From: Prochlorococcus marinus XMU1410
GTDB lineage: Bacteria; Cyanobacteriota; Cyanobacteriia; PCC-6307; Cyanobiaceae
Length of the DNA stretch: 64,000 nucleotides
Reading direction: 5' to 3'
Assembly: GCF_017696085.1 (NCBI RefSeq)
Contig: NZ_JAAORH010000003.1
Span: 372,001 to 436,000 of the forward strand
Shown here in pieces: positions 38,749 to 48,559 of this stretch. The translations under genes and the position numbers were made by a program. Each line of letters opens with the position of its first letter. The first letter of the stretch is position 1. The notes beneath the pieces are model-generated. The model searched no databases. It was not told the DNA's origin and saw only the letters and a list, made by a program, of their open reading frames with translations.

Positions 38749-39183
38749 TCAAACAATCGTTCTGATCTGTTTAGGAACTTCTGAAGGAGGATTTCGATCA
38801 ATAACACGCAGAGAATGTTCTTTAGCTATTAAAGCTTCAATTAAATATTGACTAGCTAGTTCAGGCATCATATTTTTACCACATGTAAAAATGTCGACTG
38901 CAGAATAATTAGACTCGGGCCAAGTGTGTATTGAAATATGAGATTCTGCCAGCAATGCAATTGCCGTAACTCCCTGAGGCTCAAATTTATTACTTATCAA
39001 ATTCAAAACTGTTGCATTTGCCAATTTAGCAGCTCTATTTAAAATACAGCGCAAAAAGGATTCATCATTTAATTTTTCTCTATCGCATCTATAAAGTTCC
39101 AACAAAAGGTGTTTACTTTGATGACTCAATTCTTGCTCATCACTTAACGAACTTAAAAATTGACTTTTTTTGTAGATTTCCAT
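38749..39183 (-). CDS. speD: S-adenosylmethionine decarboxylase proenzyme
   Basis: A pyruvoyl enzyme that provides decarboxylated SAM for spermidine synthesis. The 144-residue proenzyme contains LLAESHISIHTWPESNYSAVD. Cleavage is expected before the Ser of ES-HISIHTW, which becomes the pyruvoyl group. The Cys in VDIFTCGKNM is the usual catalytic proton donor. It is slightly longer than the minimal bacterial form because of the N-terminal 30 residues. It stops six bases from the larE stop. Confidence 0.95.
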   Translation of the reverse strand: MEIYKKSQFLSSLSDEQELSHQSKHLLLELYRCDREKLNDESFLRCILNRAAKLANATVLNLISNKFEPQGVTAIALLAESHISIHTWPESNYSAVDIFTCGKNMMPELASQYLIEALIAKEHSLRVIDRNPPSEVPKQIRTIV

Positions 39184-39235
39184 TTAAGAAACTTTTATGA
39201 AATTAAGATTAGCTAAAAATCATGTATTTTTGAAA

Positions 39236-40327
39236 TTATAAGTGAATCATTTGTGAAGAGCCTAAAAAAGAATGATTAAATTTATCTAAATGTGTCGCAC
39301 TTATAAAACATTGACTATCTTTACCAACAGAATTTAATAACAAATTTTGCCTTGTTAAATCTAATTCCGCCAAGACATCATCCAATATGAGTATTGGAGG
39401 AACATTTAATGTTTTAGTTAATAAATCGAGTTCAGCCATCTTTAAAGCCAAGATAAAAGTCCTTTGCTGTCCTGAGGAACCATATTTTCTAACCGAAACA
39501 TTATTGATTAGAAACTCAACATCATCACGATGAGGTCCAAAATTACATTTACCAGTCAATGCTTCTATTGAACGCTGATTTAAGAGTTGTTCTGCTATTT
39601 TTTTACTAATAACTTCTTCTTCTTCTTCTTCTGGACTTATATTTTGTATCCCCGAAAGATAATTTATGTCTATTTGCTCTTTAGATTTACTTAAATGATT
39701 ATGCCAATATTCAACATATGGTTTTATCTTTAATAAAGCTCTTCTTCTACGCCTAAAAATTCTTGTACATATTATTGACATTTGAATATCAAAACTTTCA
39801 ACAATATCTGTGGATTGGGTTTTTAAGAAGCTATCCGAACGCCAAAAATGACTTCTTTGTTTTAAAAGCCTATTAAATCTACTTATGAGATCTAAATATA
39901 CTGGTTCGAGCTGAGATACGACTTTATCAATCCATGTTCTTCGATAACTGGGTTCACTTCTAACAATATCTATATCATTTGAACAAAAACATACACTCCG
40001 AATATAATTCTTTATTTCACTCTGTTTTTTCAAGATTGATTCATTGACATAAATTCTTTTAGGCCCTTTTCGGAATAAATTTAACTTTAAATCGTCTTTA
40101 AAATTTATCTGTCCTATAACTACAGCCATATCGCTGTCGTTCTCTATTAAATCTTTATCGCTTAGTGCTCTATTAGATTTTAATTGACTTAAAAATTCAA
40201 TCGATTCAAGTAAATTTGACTTGCCAATGCCATTGCAACCAAGAACAATTGCTCTTTGCTCTTTTAGATCAATTTCAAAACTTTTATGGTTCCGAAAATT
40301 TTTAATTTTTAATTTATTTAAAAAAAT
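39236..40327 (-). CDS. recF: DNA replication and repair protein RecF (start codon unclear)
   Basis: An SMC-like ATPase that loads RecA on gaps. The translated minus strand gives a full-length protein of 363 residues from 40327: KIKNFRNHKSFEIDL, Walker A GCNGIGKS (30-37), KYGSSGQQRTF (signature) and ILILDDVLAELD (Walker B). The first in-frame ATG lies only after the P-loop (40129), which would remove Walker A. Upstream the frame stays open to a stop at 40402-40400 but contains no ATG, GTG or TTG. ATT at 40327 is the nearest plausible start. See findings for a slippage alternative. Confidence 0.85.
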   Translation of the reverse strand: MFLNKLKIKNFRNHKSFEIDLKEQRAIVLGCNGIGKSNLLESIEFLSQLKSNRALSDKDLIENDSDMAVVIGQINFKDDLKLNLFRKGPKRIYVNESILKKQSEIKNYIRSVCFCSNDIDIVRSEPSYRRTWIDKVVSQLEPVYLDLISRFNRLLKQRSHFWRSDSFLKTQSTDIVESFDIQMSIICTRIFRRRRRALLKIKPYVEYWHNHLSKSKEQIDINYLSGIQNISPEEEEEEVISKKIAEQLLNQRSIEALTGKCNFGPHRDDVEFLINNVSVRKYGSSGQQRTFILALKMAELDLLTKTLNVPPILILDDVLAELDLTRQNLLLNSVGKDSQCFISATHLDKFNHSFLGSSQMIHL

Positions 40328-40404
40328 TTTTTTTGTGCATTCATTAATTAAATTAGCTAAGTTTAAAATGTTTAGATTTTCTTTAAAGAAATTGAAAAAT
40401 TAAA

Positions 40405-40478
40405 GGGCATGTAGCTCAGTTGGATAGAGCATCAGATTCCGGTTCTGAGAGTCGGGGGTTCGAATCCCTCCATGCTCG
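40405..40478 (+). tRNA. tRNA-Arg (CCG)
   Basis: A 74-nt tRNA: acceptor GGGCATG/CATGCTC with one G-U pair and discriminator G. The D arm has AGCTCAGTTGGATAGAGC, the anticodon loop TTCCGGT gives CCG (reads CGG), and the T arm has GGGGGTTCGAATCCCTC. No CCA is encoded. It reads away from recF. Confidence 0.96.
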
Positions 40479-40489
40479 TAAAGTGATTT

Positions 40490-40936
40490 TTAAAGTTTAT
40501 ATCCCATTACTCTTATTCCATTGGGATCTAGTATGAATCCATTTTCCTCTAAACTTATAAAAGAAGATACTGGAGCCTGTACAGAAATACTGCAACCAGG
40601 CATTTCTCTATTTATTTTCTCAAGAGTTACTTGAACCAATATTGAATAATAAAGTTGCTGATTATTACCTGGCAATGCACTTAAATTCCACAAGTTAGCA
40701 TTCAATCCCTTGTCGGATGTAACCCTTACAAAGCCATATAATTTATTTTTCAATTCATTCTGTATGGCAAAAAAGAAATTACTTTTCTGAATAGCCTCAG
40801 AAAGAAGTTTTATTGGAAATGTCTCACAACCACAATTCGCTAAAAGTTTGTTAACTTCTTTAGCTAGTGGGATTTGAGAAGAGTTAACAAAATAACCTTC
40901 TGGAAGAACAAGTTTTTTTTTAGAAAAATATTGCAA
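40490..40936 (-). CDS. GNAT-like acetyltransferase family protein, unknown substrate
   Basis: A 148-residue protein. The central block KLYGFVRVTSDKGLNANLWNLSA (about 65-88), then a helix and SISVQAPVSSFISLEENGF, resembles the beta4-alpha-beta5 core of GNAT acetyltransferases, but the acetyl-CoA loop (Q/RxxGxG/A) is not clear. The start appears to be TTG 40936, four bases after the ppc stop. It is the second gene of a possible ppc operon. The family assignment is tentative. Confidence 0.5.
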   Translation of the reverse strand: MQYFSKKKLVLPEGYFVNSSQIPLAKEVNKLLANCGCETFPIKLLSEAIQKSNFFFAIQNELKNKLYGFVRVTSDKGLNANLWNLSALPGNNQQLYYSILVQVTLEKINREMPGCSISVQAPVSSFISLEENGFILDPNGIRVMGYKL

Positions 40937-40939
40937 TTA

Positions 40940-43909
40940 TCAACCTGTATTTCTCATGCCAGCTGCTATCCCATTAATAGTTAAAAGTGCTCCCCTCAAT
41001 AGTTCACTTCTGCTGTAAGCTCTTCTAGATTCATCTTTATCCATAAGAAATTCGCTTATTGGAGGTTGTCTGGTCTGGTCTCTTAATCTTCTTAGAAGTG
41101 AAACTTGCAAAAACCCTAATGGAATAATTGTCTTATTTCTCAAGCTTACTGATGATTTCAAGTCTCTATCAGATTCTAAGAGCTTATTTTTACCAGTAAT
41201 TTCAAGTATTAAAGATTTTGTAAGATTATATTCTTTAGAAATTACTTCAAAAATATCATCAAAAGAATGTTTATTTTCTTTACTACCAAGTGTATCAACA
41301 TAATATCTAGCAACTTCCAAATCCACCTTAGATAATGTCATTTCTACCTTAGATATGAGCATCCTAAAAAATGGCCATCTTTGATGCAGAACTCTTAATA
41401 ATTCAATTTGTTGGGGATCAGAATTTAATTCAGATGACAATGCAGTGCCAACTCCAAACCAACTTGGCAAAAGAAATCTACTTTGTGTCCAACCAAACAC
41501 CCATGGAATAGCTCTTAAACTTGATAAATCTTTTGCACCTTTTTTTCTTCTTGCAGGCCTACTAGATATCTGTAATTTACTTATTTCTTCTATTGGAGTT
41601 ACCTCTTGAAAGAAATTTAACAAATCAGGATTCTCATGCACTAATTTTCTGTAATGAGACCTTGATGTTTCAGCCAACCTAGACATTAATTGATTCCATT
41701 CTGGAGTAGCATCAAGTCTATTATTGACCAAACTATTTTGGATTACCGCTGTAGTAACAGTCTCAAGATTGTACAAAGCTAGTTCAGGAAGACTATATTT
41801 AGAAGCTAAAACTTCACCTTGTTCTGTTATTTTTATTCGCCCTTTTAAAGTGCCGCTTGGTTGAGCCAATATTGCCTGATAGGCTGGTCCTCCTCCTCTT
41901 CCTACAGAACCGCCTCTTCCATGAAAAAGTCTTAGCAATATGTTATTTCTACTTGAGAGATTTTGAAGAGCTATTTGGGCTCTATGAATTTCCCAGTTAC
42001 TAGAAACAAACCCCGAATCTTTATTGCTATCAGAATATCCAAGCATTAATTCTTGGAGAGGTTTAAAAGATTCTCCTACTTTTGGCAATAACGATCTATA
42101 GAAATCTAATTTAAACAACTTTTCCATTACTTCTGGTGCTCTTTTAAGGTCTTCCACAGTTTCAAAAAGAGGAACAACTAATAATTTTGACTTTTGTGAA
42201 TTTTGATCAAGGAGTCCCATTTCTTTAGCCAGTAAGAGAACTTCAAGCAAATCAGATGCACTATGACTCATTGAAATTACATAAGAATGGCAAATGCGAC
42301 TTCCAAATTCTTGCTGTAGTCTTTTGACCATTTTAAAAACTGAAAAGGTTTCTTCTGTAGATTTTGTCCAGTTAACGTCAGATGGAATTAAAGGCCTTTT
42401 TGTATTTAATTCGTCTATAAGCCATTTAATTTTCTCTTCCTCAGACATTTGGTCATATTGAAGAGATAAATCAAGATGATTTGTAAGCTCTTGTATAGCG
42501 TCACTATGCCTTGTACTCTCTTGCCGAATATCTAAACTTGCTAAAGAAAATCCAAAAATATGAACTTGAGTAAGTAAGTTGTTTACAGATTCACAAGTTA
42601 AATCTGTACTAATCAAGCTATTTTTAATTAGTTCGAGATCATAAGTAAATTCGTTTACTGACTTGTAATATAAGTTTTCAACTTTATCCAGATTTTTGTT
42701 ATCTATTTCTCCTTCTAAAGCAAATTTCCACCCACTATCAGCTAGTAAATTATTTCTTTCTTGTGTTAATCTCAATTTTTCTAAAATATAACTTAATTTC
42801 AATCTGTAGGGTTCTGATCTGTACCTTGTAGCTCTAGATTCATATATTTCAGGAAACTTAACCCTATCAGTTTCGAGTGACTCTAATAGAGAGGAACTGA
42901 CTTGACTCCATTGCATCGAGACACTTAATTGATCTCTAAGATTAGACGTCGCAATAATATATCTTTCCAACATCAACTGTCTTTGGTAGCAAGCAGTTCT
43001 CCATGTTATTTCAGGAGTGACAGATGGATTACCGTCCCTATCAGAGCCTACCCAAGAACCAAAGTTACAAAAAGATTCAGAGGGCAGCTGCACATCTGGA
43101 TAATTTTCAGTGAGTGCTTCAGCGATTCTGCCTCGCAATTGAGGCATCGCATTAAATAAAACTTGCTGAAAATAATGTAAGGCATAATCAACCTCGTCTA
43201 AAACTGAAGGTTTAAATTGATGCAATTCATCTGTTCTCCACCAAAGTCTTACTTCCTCTTTTAATTGGTTTTTTAGAGAATTTTTTTCTTCTTTTGTTAG
43301 AAATTGCTCAATCTGTATTTTTTTTAACAAATTTGCTACTCTTGTTTGCTTATGTCGAATCGTATGTCTTACGATCTCGGTCGGATGTGCAGTAAAAACT
43401 AAACGAATATCCATTTCCTGCAATAACCCCTCTAATTTTCCTGGAGGTACATTTAATTTCCTCAGCCTGTAAAATAATTCTCTAAAAGTTACTGGAGCAT
43501 TTTGCCTAGCCAATGCTGGAGCAAAAGGATCAAGATTGTCAGGCGATTTTTGAACATCCTTATTAGTAAAGCTTTGAATATATCTATCTTCCTCAACTCT
43601 TTGTTCCAAAATATTCACGAGTTGAAAATATAATGAAAACGCTCTTGCTGCTGCTATGGATTCTGCTAAATCCATAGAATTTACAATATCAACTATTTCA
43701 TTTTTAAAAGTTTTTGAACTATCGCCATCAATTTGTTTTGAATAACTCAATTCTTTAAGTTGTATCAATCTCTCTGCTTGCTCATCTGGGCATTCTTCTC
43801 TGAGCACAGATTCCCAGAGATCTTCAATGAGAAGACGATTTTTATCAAGTGGATCATTGTTACTTATCAAATCCACATTATTATTTTTTATCTGTCGAAT
43901 AGATTCCAT
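40940..43909 (-). CDS. ppc: Phosphoenolpyruvate carboxylase
   Basis: This enzyme adds bicarbonate to PEP to form oxaloacetate, the main anaplerotic step feeding amino-acid synthesis. The 989-residue protein has [12 protein letters not shown] (catalytic His), [17 protein letters not shown] (PEP-binding loop) and the conserved C-terminus [10 protein letters not shown]. It is large and complete. Divergent or allosteric details cannot be read here. It lies 52 bases downstream of gshA in the same direction, with the GNAT-like gene after it. Confidence 0.98.
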   Translation of the reverse strand: MESIRQIKNNNVDLISNNDPLDKNRLLIEDLWESVLREECPDEQAERLIQLKELSYSKQIDGDSSKTFKNEIVDIVNSMDLAESIAAARAFSLYFQLVNILEQRVEEDRYIQSFTNKDVQKSPDNLDPFAPALARQNAPVTFRELFYRLRKLNVPPGKLEGLLQEMDIRLVFTAHPTEIVRHTIRHKQTRVANLLKKIQIEQFLTKEEKNSLKNQLKEEVRLWWRTDELHQFKPSVLDEVDYALHYFQQVLFNAMPQLRGRIAEALTENYPDVQLPSESFCNFGSWVGSDRDGNPSVTPEITWRTACYQRQLMLERYIIATSNLRDQLSVSMQWSQVSSSLLESLETDRVKFPEIYESRATRYRSEPYRLKLSYILEKLRLTQERNNLLADSGWKFALEGEIDNKNLDKVENLYYKSVNEFTYDLELIKNSLISTDLTCESVNNLLTQVHIFGFSLASLDIRQESTRHSDAIQELTNHLDLSLQYDQMSEEEKIKWLIDELNTKRPLIPSDVNWTKSTEETFSVFKMVKRLQQEFGSRICHSYVISMSHSASDLLEVLLLAKEMGLLDQNSQKSKLLVVPLFETVEDLKRAPEVMEKLFKLDFYRSLLPKVGESFKPLQELMLGYSDSNKDSGFVSSNWEIHRAQIALQNLSSRNNILLRLFHGRGGSVGRGGGPAYQAILAQPSGTLKGRIKITEQGEVLASKYSLPELALYNLETVTTAVIQNSLVNNRLDATPEWNQLMSRLAETSRSHYRKLVHENPDLLNFFQEVTPIEEISKLQISSRPARRKKGAKDLSSLRAIPWVFGWTQSRFLLPSWFGVGTALSSELNSDPQQIELLRVLHQRWPFFRMLISKVEMTLSKVDLEVARYYVDTLGSKENKHSFDDIFEVISKEYNLTKSLILEITGKNKLLESDRDLKSSVSLRNKTIIPLGFLQVSLLRRLRDQTRQPPISEFLMDKDESRRAYSRSELLRGALLTINGIAAGMRNTG

Positions 43910-43961
43910 ATAATCATTATGTCACAAGTAAAAATAATCAGATCAAAGTTTATTTAAATAA

Positions 43962-45080
43962 TCAAACATTTTTGGCCTCACTCCTAATCATATCTTCGAT
44001 AGAAATTTTCATTATCTGCTCAATAGAAAGACCTTTTTCATATTGATTTATCCATTTCATAGATTGATTACCTTCTTCAAGCACTTGATAGATAGGATCT
44101 AAAAGATGTTTCATACCAAAATCTTCTGCTGTGGATGACAAATCTGATAATAAGTTTTGAATCCATTCTCTACAAACAACTTTTTTGCCATCTTGCCAGT
44201 GAATTAACTCTGAATTCAGACTATCTTTAGCAGCATTAATTTCATTTTGATCACATATTTCTGACAACTCATCCATAGAAAAAATACTAGCATTCATAGG
44301 ATCTAAGGTATATATATTTTCAAAAAGATTTAAAATCCTTAGTTCTATCATGGCCGTTATCCCTAAAAGTAGATTAATATCATGAACAAAATCACAAATT
44401 CTTAATTCCAAACGATCAAGAATAAAAGGTCTTTGGGGTCCATTTGGTCGGATTGATGACCAAAAATGCCTAATATTTTGCATTTTTTTATTAGATATAT
44501 TTTCCTCTATCCAGGCGATATAAGAATCATGATTTACAAAAAAAGGTACCCTACTAGGTGTTTTAGGAAACTGGATCCATCTCTGAGAGTGATTACTCGT
44601 AATTTTATTATTTAAAAAAGGTGAACTAGCACTTAATGATAGATATAGAGCAGCCTCAGATCTTATAAGTCTTATAGCTGTAAAAAGTTTATCTAAATCA
44701 TCTATTCCTATGTTTATATGGACACTTGAAGTTGCAATAGATATTCCATAATTATCTTGAATAAATTGGTGATAGACGTTGTCAATATCAGATCTTTGAA
44801 ATGTAATATCGTGTTCAAAACAAAGAGTGGATGAAGGAATGATTGTTAAATTTTTAGTATTGAGCCACTTCCTTAACTTTTTTCTTGGAGTTATTAATTT
44901 CTCGAATAAAAACTTGTAGTCTTTTTCAGGTGTTGTTATGTATTCAACATTTCTGTTATCTGGCTCTTTTACAAAATCAGAAAATTTTTTCTCAATATCA
45001 GCTGAAACACCAATATGAGAATCTAAAGAACCTGTAAAAAGTTCAACCTCAAAACCTTTATAAAGATTATCTTTACTCAT
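43962..45080 (-). CDS. gshA: Glutamate-cysteine ligase, cyanobacterial type
   Basis: Forms gamma-glutamylcysteine, the first step of glutathione synthesis. The 372-residue sequence starts LYKGFEVELFTGSLDSHIGVS and contains TSSVHINIGIDDLDKLF, then QRWIQFPKTPSRVPFFVNHD and RLELRICDFVHDINLLLG. This is the pattern of the cyanobacterial GshA family, unlike the E. coli type. Its ATG abuts the trpE stop, so the genes are translationally adjacent, although the functions are unrelated. Confidence 0.88.
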   Translation of the reverse strand: MSKDNLYKGFEVELFTGSLDSHIGVSADIEKKFSDFVKEPDNRNVEYITTPEKDYKFLFEKLITPRKKLRKWLNTKNLTIIPSSTLCFEHDITFQRSDIDNVYHQFIQDNYGISIATSSVHINIGIDDLDKLFTAIRLIRSEAALYLSLSASSPFLNNKITSNHSQRWIQFPKTPSRVPFFVNHDSYIAWIEENISNKKMQNIRHFWSSIRPNGPQRPFILDRLELRICDFVHDINLLLGITAMIELRILNLFENIYTLDPMNASIFSMDELSEICDQNEINAAKDSLNSELIHWQDGKKVVCREWIQNLLSDLSSTAEDFGMKHLLDPIYQVLEEGNQSMKWINQYEKGLSIEQIMKISIEDMIRSEAKNV

Positions 45081-46601
45081 TTATTTATTCAAACAGGCTA
45101 ATGCTTTTAGTATCCCCTTCGCTTTATTAATTGTCTCTTGATATTCATTTTCAGGAAAAGAATCAGCAACTATTCCTGCTCCTGCTTGCACTGAAACATC
45201 ATATTTCCCATCTCTTGAGGGCTTAACTATCATAGTTCTTATCGTAATGGCAGTATTTAATGCACCATTGATATCAATAGATCCGTAAACACCAGCATAA
45301 GGTCCTCTAGCATCTTTTTCAAAGTGCTTAATCAATTGCATAGCTCTTATTTTTGGCGCACCAGTTACTGTCCCAGCGGGAAAAGATGCTTTTAGCAAAT
45401 CCCACACATCAGCATTGTTTTTTAAGATGCCCTCAACTTCACTAACTATATGCATAACATGTGAATATTTCTCAATAACCATTAAATCCTTGACCTTCAC
45501 AGTACCAATTTCACAAACTCTTCCAAGATCATTTCTCCCAAGATCAATTAGCATTACATGTTCAGCTATCTCTTTTGGATCTTTCAATAAATCCTTTTCT
45601 AGTTCTAAGTCTTGTTGATTATCAATACCTCTTGGTCTTGTGCCAGCTATTGGTCTTAAGCTTGCTACAATCTCGCTATTTTTATTTATTTTAGCTTTAA
45701 CCATTACTTCAGGACTCGAACCTATCAGATACCATGAGCCAAAATCAAAAAATGACATGTATGGAGATGGATTAACCATCCTCAAACTTCTATATAAACT
45801 AAAGGGGTCATTATTGACTTGAGTTTGAAATCTCTGACTTATAACTATTTGGAAGATATCTCCCTTTCTTATGTATTCTTTTGCAGAGATAACTGCATCC
45901 TCAAAATCTTTTTTCTTCCAATTACTTTCTAGATCTAAATTCAAATTCTCATTTTCATTCCAATCTAAAAACTCATTTTCTTTTAGAGGAATTCTCATTA
46001 AATTTCTAGTTTCCTGAATTTTAGAAATTGAGTTTATATACAACTCTTCAATCGAAGACTCTTTAGAAGAAGTTGTATCTGCATAAACCACTGCAGTAAT
46101 ACATCTTTTAATTTGATCAAAAACAACTAATTGATCAAAAAACATCCAGGAACCATGCGGGATATTGTTTTCTGGTATTTCATTTATTGGAACGCTTGGT
46201 TCTATTCGATTTATTAATTCATAACCCCAAGAGCCATATAACTGTCCAATTGATGGTAATTCTTTAAGCAGGGTTGACTTATATTCCTTTGTCCAACTTT
46301 TTAAAATATCAAAAGGATCACCATTATATTTTTCAGTTTTGCCATTATTCCAAGTTTTAACTATTTCTTCTCCATAACAAACGGCTTCCCAAAGAGGTTT
46401 AGTAGCAACAATACTCCACCTACCCAAATTCTCCCCACCTTCAACAGATTCAAGAAAAACACCATGGGAATTTTTTGAAGATAATTTTAACCAAGTCGAT
46501 AATGGAGTCTCTAAATCTGCTGGCCAAGTTTCAACTATAGGTATAAAATTTTTACCTTCTTTGTAAGCCTGTAAAAAACTATCTTTCTGTGAGCTGATCA
46601 T
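45081..46601 (-). CDS. trpE: Anthranilate synthase component I
   Basis: TrpE converts chorismate to anthranilate with the glutamine amidotransferase TrpG. The 506-residue protein has the Trp-feedback region FLESVEGGENLGRWSI (about 49-64), the chorismate-binding motifs GSSPEVMVKAK, LRPIAGTRPRG, and C-terminal AGTVTGAPKIRAMQLI, then VQAGAGIVADS. LLES-type residues suggest it is inhibited by tryptophan. No Trp-rich leader peptide is seen upstream. It heads a trpE-gshA pair. Confidence 0.96.
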   Translation of the reverse strand: MISSQKDSFLQAYKEGKNFIPIVETWPADLETPLSTWLKLSSKNSHGVFLESVEGGENLGRWSIVATKPLWEAVCYGEEIVKTWNNGKTEKYNGDPFDILKSWTKEYKSTLLKELPSIGQLYGSWGYELINRIEPSVPINEIPENNIPHGSWMFFDQLVVFDQIKRCITAVVYADTTSSKESSIEELYINSISKIQETRNLMRIPLKENEFLDWNENENLNLDLESNWKKKDFEDAVISAKEYIRKGDIFQIVISQRFQTQVNNDPFSLYRSLRMVNPSPYMSFFDFGSWYLIGSSPEVMVKAKINKNSEIVASLRPIAGTRPRGIDNQQDLELEKDLLKDPKEIAEHVMLIDLGRNDLGRVCEIGTVKVKDLMVIEKYSHVMHIVSEVEGILKNNADVWDLLKASFPAGTVTGAPKIRAMQLIKHFEKDARGPYAGVYGSIDINGALNTAITIRTMIVKPSRDGKYDVSVQAGAGIVADSFPENEYQETINKAKGILKALACLNK

Positions 46602-46660
46602 ATTAATAATGTCAGCCCAAATTATAATTATTTTCTTCTTTTATATCAACTTTAAGGAAG

Positions 46661-47083
46661 TTAATCAAAAGTATTCTTAGTTGTAAATTTCAACCCAGCT
46701 GGATTAGGATTCTCACCTATTCTTCTGGGATTATGACCTACTTTCTCTCTGCCTTCATTGACTTTTTCAGGGAAAACACCATCCTTTGGGTGTAAAAATT
46801 CAATATCGCCACCTGGGAAAATTCGGTAGATTTTAAAATCTTCAATTCTTGGTTTGAAAGCTCTCAATTGTGTCCCTAATGCAAGGCATTGTTCTTTTCT
46901 TGCAAAGTACATTAAATTATCGCCTTCATGCATTACAGCCGCTCCGCCTGTGGGCAATTCAAATGCTTGTTCCTTTGAACTTTTCCATACAATTGCATAT
47001 TTTTCTTCGGTTTCTGCTGAGTTTAATAAACCCCCAGTACTTCCTATATGCTTTGGAAATTGACCAACTAAAGTTTCAGTCAT
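46661..47083 (-). CDS. psaD: Photosystem I subunit II (PsaD)
   Basis: A stromal/cytosolic PSI subunit that docks ferredoxin. The 140-residue protein has [19 protein letters not shown], then [31 protein letters not shown] and the basic C-terminal part [33 protein letters not shown]. It is not adjacent to psaA-psaB. The 111-base gap to the kinase gene should contain its own promoter. Confidence 0.98.
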   Translation of the reverse strand: MTETLVGQFPKHIGSTGGLLNSAETEEKYAIVWKSSKEQAFELPTGGAAVMHEGDNLMYFARKEQCLALGTQLRAFKPRIEDFKIYRIFPGGDIEFLHPKDGVFPEKVNEGREKVGHNPRRIGENPNPAGLKFTTKNTFD

Positions 47084-47194
47084 CCTAGATTTTGAGTTAT
47101 TTCTAATAAGAAATTAGCATTCATATTTTGCAAAATTCAAAATTAATAGGAAATTTTCTACATTATTTAATATATGGAAAACTTGTTTATCATT

Positions 47195-48559
47195 TTATTC
47201 TGAATCTGAAATCGGAAAAAATACTGTCAAACCCGTATCACGTCTTTGTGTGACATGCCCTCCTAAACTAGTTAATAACTTTTGAGTTGCATTTTGACTA
47301 AGTTGTAAACTTCCAGTTTGAGGGTTCCAATTTAAAACAGGACCAATATCAGAACCGTTATCTTTTTTTAGAATTTCTTTTTGATTGTTATCTAATTTTT
47401 GTACTTTGAGTTGAAGTTTGAGTTTTTGACCAGCTGGTCTTAATTCTAAAATTAATGTACTACCTTCTTTTAATCCTCTAGTATTTTTATCAATTAATCC
47501 TCTTAACATTAATTCTAATTTTTCAGAATCACTCAAAATTTGTGGAAGTTGTTTGGGGATATCTATCTTCAAAGAAATACCACGTCGGTTTAATTGTTTA
47601 TTCCATAAAGGAGCAAGCTTTTTGAAAATTTCGGCTAAATTAATTTTAGCCAAGTTATTCAATGAAGATACTTCATTACCCACTAATTCTGCTGCATTAA
47701 AGATTAAACCAAACCTATCAATTTGTTCATTACATTCATTATCTATTTGAATTAAACGATTTCTCATTGATTCATCCATTTTATATTTTTTTAAAGTAGA
47801 ACTTATTAGGGTTCTTATTGTTGCCAAAGGAGTTCTTACTTCATGAGAAATTGCACGTAATAATTTTGCTTCAGTTATTTGCACTTTTTTTTCATCATTT
47901 TTCACGGAATTCTGTATATTATGATTTGGTGTAATATTTGCTAATTTTGCCGATAATATTGGCCAAAATAATTTTTCAAATTGATTATTAATATTAAGGT
48001 TACCTAAATTATTAATTGCATTACGAAATTTTACTCCTTCCTCATAATTATCTTGATTTAATTTTGCATGCATTAATTCAATTGAAAGTTTAAGGCTTTC
48101 TTCATCACACTTCATTAATAGAATTTTCTTATCTTTTTCTCCTACAATTGATAATACGCATTGAAAATTTGGAGTGATTATCATCAAAAAAGGTTCATAG
48201 CCATCTTCTTGAGAAAGATTCAAGACTTTATAATTACTAACCAAATCAAAATCTTTTTTTATCTTTTCTGAATTATTGAATGGCAAAAAACCAGCATTCT
48301 CATTTTGAAAATATGGAAACCCCTCTGGTGACCAAAGCCATCCATGAAGATGATTTAAAAATTTTTTATCATTAAAAGCTGGCAAAGGCGAGGCAACCCA
48401 CATCCCGCCTTGTTTATAATTCTGTGAAAGAAAATCTTTTTGAATAACTTCTAAAGAAGCCCACCACATTCTTCTGGATGTATCATCATCCACATATATT
48501 GTTTGAACTCCTTTAATCAAAAGCTCTTGAATTTTTTTTATAGTTATTTTTGATTTCAT
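47195..48559 (-). CDS. Two-component sensor histidine kinase with degenerate ATP-binding domain
   Basis: A 454-residue cytoplasmic kinase without membrane segments. Residues 1-210 form an unrecognised sensor part (GWLWSPEGFPYF, a PAS/GAF-like size). The HisKA H-box ISHEVRTPLATIRTL has His239. The HATPase part is poor: the N-box region reads LMLRGLIDKNTRGL, with the usual Asn displaced, and the G1 box is only NGSDIG. The end (LLTSLGGHVTQRR, TGLTVFFPIS) is kept. Phosphotransfer may still occur, but autophosphorylation is uncertain. The ATG overlaps the rodA stop. No response regulator is near. Confidence 0.7.
   Translation of the reverse strand: MKSKITIKKIQELLIKGVQTIYVDDDTSRRMWWASLEVIQKDFLSQNYKQGGMWVASPLPAFNDKKFLNHLHGWLWSPEGFPYFQNENAGFLPFNNSEKIKKDFDLVSNYKVLNLSQEDGYEPFLMIITPNFQCVLSIVGEKDKKILLMKCDEESLKLSIELMHAKLNQDNYEEGVKFRNAINNLGNLNINNQFEKLFWPILSAKLANITPNHNIQNSVKNDEKKVQITEAKLLRAISHEVRTPLATIRTLISSTLKKYKMDESMRNRLIQIDNECNEQIDRFGLIFNAAELVGNEVSSLNNLAKINLAEIFKKLAPLWNKQLNRRGISLKIDIPKQLPQILSDSEKLELMLRGLIDKNTRGLKEGSTLILELRPAGQKLKLQLKVQKLDNNQKEILKKDNGSDIGPVLNWNPQTGSLQLSQNATQKLLTSLGGHVTQRRDTGLTVFFPISDSE

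Noticed and set aside
38745-38760. ATTGT-CAA-ACAAT hairpin between larE and speD as terminator
   Set aside because: Five-base arms and no U-tract on either side.
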